A stretch of DNA of 18,135 bases from Chthoniobacterales bacterium (GTDB taxonomy: Bacteria > Verrucomicrobiota > Verrucomicrobiia > Chthoniobacterales > JACTMZ01): contig JAFMJK010000018.1 of assembly GCA_017853515.1 (NCBI GenBank), positions 1 to 18,135 of the forward strand, in the 5' to 3' direction. Made by a program: the position numbers and the translations under genes. This document shows positions 14,627 through 18,135 of this stretch, piece by piece (position 1 is the first letter of the stretch; each line of letters begins with the position of its first letter). The notes under the pieces are model-generated. The model was not told the DNA's origin. It searched no databases and saw only the letters and a program-made list of their open reading frames with translations.

Positions 14627-15897
14627 GGGGCGGGAGTTTGCAAACTCCCCGCCCAATCGGCAAGCGACTCCTGCGGCAAATCGCTCTCCGTCCGCGCTTT
14701 GAGATCTTTCAGCTTCATGGCCGGCCATTCCGCCCCCACGACCAGGGCATATCGGGCCCCCGAGGCGTCGGCATCCTTGAATTGCCGCCCAACTTTGTCC
14801 GCCCCCAGCGGATAGTCCACGCTGCGCCCGAGCGCGCGGAGCAGCTGCACCACGCCGAGCGCCTCGGTGCGGCGCGATTCGTCGGCCACCACCACATAAA
14901 TGTCGACGGCCTGCGCCGCGGCAATGGCCGCAGCCATGCGGGCCTTCGTTGCCGGCAAATCCTCGAGCAAATCGCCGAGGACGACATCGCCGAGTCCGAA
15001 GCCAATGGCCGGCAGATCGACCTTTCCGTCGCTCAAATCCGAGAGAAGCCGGTCAAAGCGCCCGCCCCCGGCCAGCGCGCGTCGGCTTTGCCGGCGATCG
15101 AAGACTTCGAAAACCAGACCGGTGTAATAGGCCAGCCCGCGCACGATGCGCAGGTCCAGTTCGCAAAAATCCTCCAGTCCCCTCGCCTCGAGATTGCCGC
15201 TCAGCTTTTCGAAAAATGCCGGCCGCGCCGATTTGATGAATTCCTCGACCGCCGAGAGAGTGAGCCCGAGGGCGGACAACTTCTTTTCCAGTGTCTCGCG
15301 CGGTTCACGTTCCAGCTTGTCGATGACGGAGAGTGCCTCGCGGGCCTGCGCTTCGTCCTTTACGCCCTGCTGGGCCAGAAAATCCATCCACGCCCCGCGG
15401 TCGCTGACCCGCACCACGATGTCTTCCGCGGTCAGTCCGAAGGCCCGCATCGTTTCGATGAGCAGGGCGAGCATCTCGGCATCGGCCGCGGGGGAAGCAT
15501 CGCCGACCAGATCGCAATTGAGCTGGAGAAACTCGCGGAGGCGACCGCTCTGTTGCTTCTCGTAACGGAAAAACGGGGCGATGCTGAACCACTTGATCGG
15601 CTTGCGGTATTCGCGGGCCTTGGCGATGAGCATGCGCGCGACGGTCGGGGTCATTTCCGGCCGCAGGGCCACCTCGCGCTCGCCTCTGTCGGTGAAGGAA
15701 AAAAGCTGCCCGAGGATTTCCCCGCCGCTGTTCTTTTTGCGGTAAAGGTCGAGCGGTTCGAGGGTCGGACCGTCGTATTCGGCGAAGCCGAACGAACGCG
15801 CCACGCGCCGCCACGTGCCGGTGATATAATTCCGGCGCGCGCAGTCGGACGGAAAAAAGTCGCGGAATCCGGGCAAGCTCTGCATGCGTCCCGGCAT
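14623..15897 (-). CDS. hisS: histidyl-tRNA synthetase (divergent motif 2 loop)
   Basis: A class II synthetase of 424 residues (420 if the second ATG at 15885 is used; MQSLPGFRDFFP resembles a family start, so both are possible). Motif 1 region 29-53, LRPEMTPTVARM (78-89), motif 2 loop FFRYEKQQSGRLREF (109-123), HisA motif RGLAYYTG (253-260), GGGRFDRLL (277-285) and GFGLGDVVL (299-307) identify HisRS. The motif 2 loop reads REFLQLNCD where typical bacterial enzymes have RQFHQ, and the HisA motif has Ala256 where Asp is usual (GLDYYTG). The C-terminal anticodon domain (about 330-424) is complete. A perfect 12-bp hairpin covers the first ATG. It heads the hisS-aspS-UDPGP operon and is divergent from recF. 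Confidence 0.95.
   Translation of the reverse strand: MPGRMQSLPGFRDFFPSDCARRNYITGTWRRVARSFGFAEYDGPTLEPLDLYRKKNSGGEILGQLFSFTDRGEREVALRPEMTPTVARMLIAKAREYRKPIKWFSIAPFFRYEKQQSGRLREFLQLNCDLVGDASPAADAEMLALLIETMRAFGLTAEDIVVRVSDRGAWMDFLAQQGVKDEAQAREALSVIDKLEREPRETLEKKLSALGLTLSAVEEFIKSARPAFFEKLSGNLEARGLEDFCELDLRIVRGLAYYTGLVFEVFDRRQSRRALAGGGRFDRLLSDLSDGKVDLPAIGFGLGDVVLGDLLEDLPATKARMAAAIAAAQAVDIYVVVADESRRTEALGVVQLLRALGRSVDYPLGADKVGRQFKDADASGARYALVVGAEWPAMKLKDLKARTESDLPQESLADWAGSLQTPAP
14628..14654. promoter_or_regulatory. near-perfect palindrome at the hisS-aspS junction
   Basis: GGGCGGGAGTTTG (14628-14640) and CAAACTCCCCGCCC (14641-14654) are reverse complements except for one bulged base. The palindrome encodes the final hisS residues (WAGSLQTPA) and ends one base before the aspS ATG. 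In the mRNA it would form a very stable hairpin with almost no loop directly against the aspS start. It could be a REP-like insertion into the end of hisS or a device that controls translation of aspS. Confidence 0.6.
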
Positions 15898-15924
15898 CTA
15901 AGCATGGAAGGCGATGCCGGGACG
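15887..15924. promoter_or_regulatory. perfect 12-bp hairpin across the hisS start
   Basis: CGTCCCGGCATC (15887-15898) and GATGCCGGGACG (15913-15924) are exact reverse complements around a 14-base loop (15899-15912). In the hisS transcript the 3' arm holds the first ATG (15895-15897), while the second in-frame ATG (15885) starts one codon after the stem. If the first ATG is used, the hairpin would hide it; if the second is used, the hairpin is a leader structure. No T-box specifier or antiterminator was recognised. Confidence 0.6.
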
Positions 15925-16001
15925 AGTTTTCAGTTGGCCGCGGCCGCGAGGCCGCGGAGTTTTCAGTGAATCCGCCGCCAAGGGCCGGCGGAGTTTTCAG
16001 T
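15925..16001. repeat. tandem units of GC-rich hairpin plus AGTTTTCAGT
   Basis: The word GAGTTTTCAGT recurs at 15924-15934, 15957-15967 and 15991-16001, spacing 33-34 bases. Between copies lie different GC-rich hairpins: CCGCGGCC/GGCCGCGG (8 bp) in the first gap and TCCGCCG/CGGCGGA (7 bp) in the second. The spacer word is conserved while each hairpin differs, the reverse of what one expects of protein-coding or CRISPR DNA. Confidence 0.65.
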
Positions 16002-16165
16002 TTCCAGTGATTCAGTTTTCAGCAAGAAAGATGACTCATCCGCCGAGCGACTCTGTATTCTGCTGAACACTGAATCACTGGAAACTTTTCTCCGGCCGAA
16101 CACTGAAAACTGAATCACTGAAAACTATTCTCCGACTGCCAACTGACTACTGACGACTGCCAACT
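16000..16165. repeat. inverted and direct copies of a 23-base CTGAAAAC-type repeat upstream of recF
   Basis: The 23-base segment at 16000-16022 is the reverse complement of 16063-16085 (one mismatch) and of 16103-16125 (one mismatch); the last two are direct copies 40 bases apart. Each contains ACTGAATCACTG flanked by CTGAAAAC-like words. A second direct repeat, GACTGCCAACT, occurs at 16134-16144 and 16155-16165, ending six bases before the recF ATG. With the 15925-16001 units, repeats fill nearly the whole upstream region shared by hisS and recF; no clear promoter or gene was seen in it. Confidence 0.7.
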
Positions 16166-16171
16166 TTCCCC

Positions 16172-17227
16172 ATGCTTTCCTCCCTCATCCTCCACGACTT
16201 CCGCTGTTTCGAGCGCGCGGAGTTCATCCCCTCGCCCGGGCTGAATCTGATCTCCGCGCCGAATGCCAGCGGGAAGTCCTCGCTCCTCGAGGCGATCTGC
16301 GTGCTGCTCCGGCTGCAGTCGCCGCGGGCGGGGGCTTTGGCCGAGACCATCAAGCATGGTGCGGCGGGCTTCACCCTGCGCGGCAAGACTGACGGAAGGG
16401 AACTGAAGTGCCATCTTTCGCGCGAGGAAGGACGCCAACTGCTGCTCGACGACGTCCCGCAGCGCAAAAGCGACGAATACCTGCGCGTCGGGCTGGTCGC
16501 ATTTTTTTCCAACGAGGACATCGAATTGGTCCGCGGGACATCCTCGAAGCGCCGCCGCTTTCTCGATTTTCTCGGGAGCCAGTGCGATGTGGGGTATCTG
16601 AAGAATCTGCGCGCCTACGAGCGCGCCCTGCGCTCCCGCAATTTTTTGCTCAAGGAAGGTCCGCACCGCGGCAAAGAATTGTCGGCCTACGACGGGCCGC
16701 TCATTACCGCGGGCGATTATCTGGCCAAAGTTCGCGCGCAATTATGCGAGGAGCTCGCGCCGGCTGTCGCGAAGCATGTCGGCGCCATCAGCACGCGCGG
16801 CGAAGCGACGACCTTGCGCTACGAACGCTCCGGCGGACCCGACTTCGCCGCCGCCTTGGCCGGGAGCGCCGGCGAGGAAAGACGCCTCCGCCAAACCGTG
16901 GTCGGACCGCATCGTGACGACATGGCCCTCGAACTGGATGGCGCCGCGGCAGTGTCCTTCGCCAGCGAGGGACAGCAGCGCACCTTCTCCCTCGCCCTGC
17001 GCTTGGCCCAGGCCGATCTCATCCGCACCAGCCGCGGCGCCCCCCCGATCTACTTGCTCGATGACATCTTCGGCGAACTCGACCCCCACCGACGGCGGCG
17101 GTTGCTGTCCGCTCTCCCGGCCGATAGCCAGCGGATCCTGACTACCACCACGTGGCAGTGGCTCGATGAGACCGCTGCGGAACCGCAGCACTGGCGCATC
17201 GAGGATTCGCGCGTGGTTTCGGCCTGA
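16172..17227 (+). CDS. recF: DNA replication and repair protein RecF
   Basis: A 351-residue SMC-like ATPase that loads RecA at gapped DNA with RecO and RecR. The N-terminus MLSSLILHDFRCFERAEF matches the family start. Walker A reads APNASGKSS (29-37), the RecF-specific VVGPHRDDMALEL lies in the C-terminal third, the signature is SEGQQRTFSLALRLAQ, and Walker B is IYLLDDIFGELD. The length is normal for RecF. Walker A begins with Ala and has Ala32 where most RecF proteins have G-x-N-G-x-GKT, though it still fits the general A/G-x4-GKS rule. There is no dnaA, dnaN or gyrB beside it, so it is not in the origin-type cluster. No Shine-Dalgarno precedes the ATG. Confidence 0.95.
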   Translation: MLSSLILHDFRCFERAEFIPSPGLNLISAPNASGKSSLLEAICVLLRLQSPRAGALAETIKHGAAGFTLRGKTDGRELKCHLSREEGRQLLLDDVPQRKSDEYLRVGLVAFFSNEDIELVRGTSSKRRRFLDFLGSQCDVGYLKNLRAYERALRSRNFLLKEGPHRGKELSAYDGPLITAGDYLAKVRAQLCEELAPAVAKHVGAISTRGEATTLRYERSGGPDFAAALAGSAGEERRLRQTVVGPHRDDMALELDGAAAVSFASEGQQRTFSLALRLAQADLIRTSRGAPPIYLLDDIFGELDPHRRRRLLSALPADSQRILTTTTWQWLDETAAEPQHWRIEDSRVVSA

Positions 17228-17266
17228 ACTTGCCAGAACGCCGGGTTTGGGTGAGATATTCTCCGC

Positions 17267-17911
17267 GTGAACCAAAAAGTCGCCACCATCGCTTTGGCCA
17301 TCGCGGCTCTGGCCGTGGTGCTTGTTTTCCTCTTTCTCCCCGGTCCGTCGGCTCCGACCGCTCCGACGGGCCAAGATCCCAAGGCTCCGGCTCAAAAAAC
17401 GGCCCGGGCCGAGACCTATTCCTCGGATTTCGGATCGGACATCGGCGTTTCGGCGCCCAAGACCGGAGCGGCGACCGCGGGAACTTCGTTGCCGGCGGGC
17501 ACGGCGTGGGAGGATCGTCTGGATCAGTTGCTGACGAACGAGGCGGACAACACCACCACGGTGCGCGGGCTGGTCTCCTCCATGCGTGGCCTGCCGCCCG
17601 AGGCGCAGGAGGAGTTCGCCGCCCATGCGGTCAACCTCTGCGAAGACGAGCAGTTCGGCCTCTTGGCGAATATTTATTTCGAAGCCGCCACGCCCTCCGA
17701 GGTGAAGGAAACCATCTTCAACGATGTGCTCAATCGGCCGGACGAGATCAAGTTGCCGCTCCTGGCCAAGACGCTGCGCAACCCGACGCATCCCATGGCC
17801 GGCGAATCCAAGGAAATCCTCGAGATGTATCTCGATCTAGAACCCGGCGCCGTCCCGCCCAACGGCTGGGACCAAGCGGTCAGTGAATACATCAAGCAGC
17901 AGGGAGAGTAG
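17267..17911 (+). CDS. membrane-anchored protein of unknown function
   Basis: A 214-residue protein with a GTG start at 17267. One N-terminal transmembrane segment (about residues 6-24) is followed by a Pro/Ala/Thr-rich extension (about 26-80) that suits a linker through the periplasm, then a mostly helical domain (about 80-214) rich in acidic residues, with NEADNTTTVRGLVSSMRGLP and a helical C-terminus. No family is recognised; the alpha-rich tail could be a repeat-helical (HEAT- or TPR-like) domain, but I cannot confirm repeats. It lies 39 bases after recF on the same strand and may be co-transcribed. A weak TTGCCA/GATATT pair with a 19-base gap precedes it. Confidence 0.7.
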   Translation: MNQKVATIALAIAALAVVLVFLFLPGPSAPTAPTGQDPKAPAQKTARAETYSSDFGSDIGVSAPKTGAATAGTSLPAGTAWEDRLDQLLTNEADNTTTVRGLVSSMRGLPPEAQEEFAAHAVNLCEDEQFGLLANIYFEAATPSEVKETIFNDVLNRPDEIKLPLLAKTLRNPTHPMAGESKEILEMYLDLEPGAVPPNGWDQAVSEYIKQQGE

Positions 17912-17931
17912 GCGGCATCAGGCGAAAGCTG

Positions 17932-17998
17932 AAACTTGAGCTTGAAAGCTGAGTGAGGGAGGAGAAGGCGGAAGCTTGAGTTTGAAAGCTGAGTGAGG
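17932..17998. repeat. tandem repeat, two 27-base copies at 40-base period
   Basis: Positions 17932-17958 and 17972-17998 match at 25 of 27 bases, spaced 40 bases apart. Both contain CTTGAG, TTGAAAGCTGAGTGAGG and related words. The repeat sits between the convergent ends of the 17267-17911 gene and the minus-strand gene ending at 18011. The 40-base spacing equals that of the direct copies upstream of recF, though the sequence differs. Confidence 0.7.
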
Positions 17999-18010
17999 CA
18001 CCGGCGCCGT

Positions 18011-18135
18011 TCAACGCATTCCACGGATGCCACTCGCAACCTCGTCGATTTCATTTTCCGGGACGCCCAAGTCACGAAGGGCGCGCTTGATCACATCAAG
18101 GACGGCGGCTTCGGAATGCACCCCGTCGCGGAAGA
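18011..18135 (-). CDS. C-terminal end of an unidentified protein (runs off the window)
   Basis: Reading the minus strand from the window edge, one frame is open for about 40 codons to a stop at 18011-18013. The translated end includes HSEAAVLDVIKRALRDLGVP and then ENEIDEVASGIRGMR, an amphipathic helix pattern typical of a protein C-terminus. It loosely resembles the final helix of group I truncated hemoglobins, but this is too short to name. The start and most of the gene lie outside the window. It converges on the 17267-17911 gene. Confidence 0.55.
   Translation of the reverse strand, partial: FRDGVHSEAAVLDVIKRALRDLGVPENEIDEVASGIRGMR

Noticed and set aside
12896..14815. Open frame of 639 codons on the plus strand opposite aspS
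   Set aside because: aspS is unmistakable on the minus strand; the plus frame has no domain and composition typical of a shadow frame.
14596..15969. Plus-strand frame of 457 codons opposite hisS
   Set aside because: hisS motifs lie on the minus strand; no domain can be read in the plus frame.
15921..16125. CRISPR array
   Set aside because: Repeats are short (11 and 23 bases), partly inverted, irregular in spacing, with palindromic spacers and no cas genes nearby.
15898..16171. T-box riboswitch or histidine attenuator upstream of hisS
   Set aside because: No specifier loop, conserved T-box sequence, His-codon leader peptide or terminator/antiterminator pair could be read; the region is explained by repeats.

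Overview
The window is about 18.1 kb of high-GC bacterial chromosome, densely coded on both strands, with housekeeping genes and no phage, plasmid or CRISPR signature. It most resembles Verrucomicrobiota (inference from gene content, not a database match). Pointers are the eukaryote-like UDPGP-family uridylyltransferase, an AspRS carrying the residues of non-discriminating enzymes, a hisS-aspS pair, many small lipoproteins, few Shine-Dalgarno sequences, and palindromic or micro-repeat DNA at gene boundaries.

Layout: 5-193, a small lipoprotein. 243-331, tRNA-Ser(GCU), followed by a non-coding stretch with two more copies of the tRNA 3' tail. 582-1496, a secreted or anchored protein of unknown function, convergent with a conserved 467-aa protein of unknown function (1508-2911, minus); one perfect hairpin covers both stop codons. 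3013-5174, a carbohydrate-type ABC importer fragment (solute-binding lipoprotein plus one MalF-type permease). 5175-6784 (minus), a prepilin peptidase coupled to a GmhA-type sedoheptulose-7-phosphate isomerase. 6888-11070 (plus), a likely operon: lipoprotein, STAS anti-sigma antagonist, GAF-PP2C phosphatase, grpE, dnaJ. 11071-11453, non-coding repeats, including a nested palindromic element. 11454-15897 (minus), hisS-aspS-UDPGP, all joined by 4-base overlaps. 15898-16171, the upstream region shared by hisS and recF, made almost entirely of short repeats. 16172-17227, recF; 17267-17911, a membrane-anchored unknown; 17932-17998, a 40-base-period repeat; 18011-18135, the C-terminal end of a minus-strand gene leaving the window.

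How the genes work together: the STAS and PP2C proteins form two parts of a partner-switching circuit whose kinase is not in view, and they are joined directly to the DnaK co-chaperones grpE and dnaJ, which suggests a link between signal-controlled sigma activity and protein folding. HisRS and AspRS supply charged tRNA, and the AspRS probably also makes Asp-tRNA(Asn) for amidation. The UDPGP enzyme and GmhA supply sugar nucleotides or heptose for the cell envelope. The most unusual material is non-coding: tRNA-tail copies, a REP/MITE-like nested palindrome, three differently worded micro-repeat loci, and hairpins placed exactly at the hisS and aspS starts.
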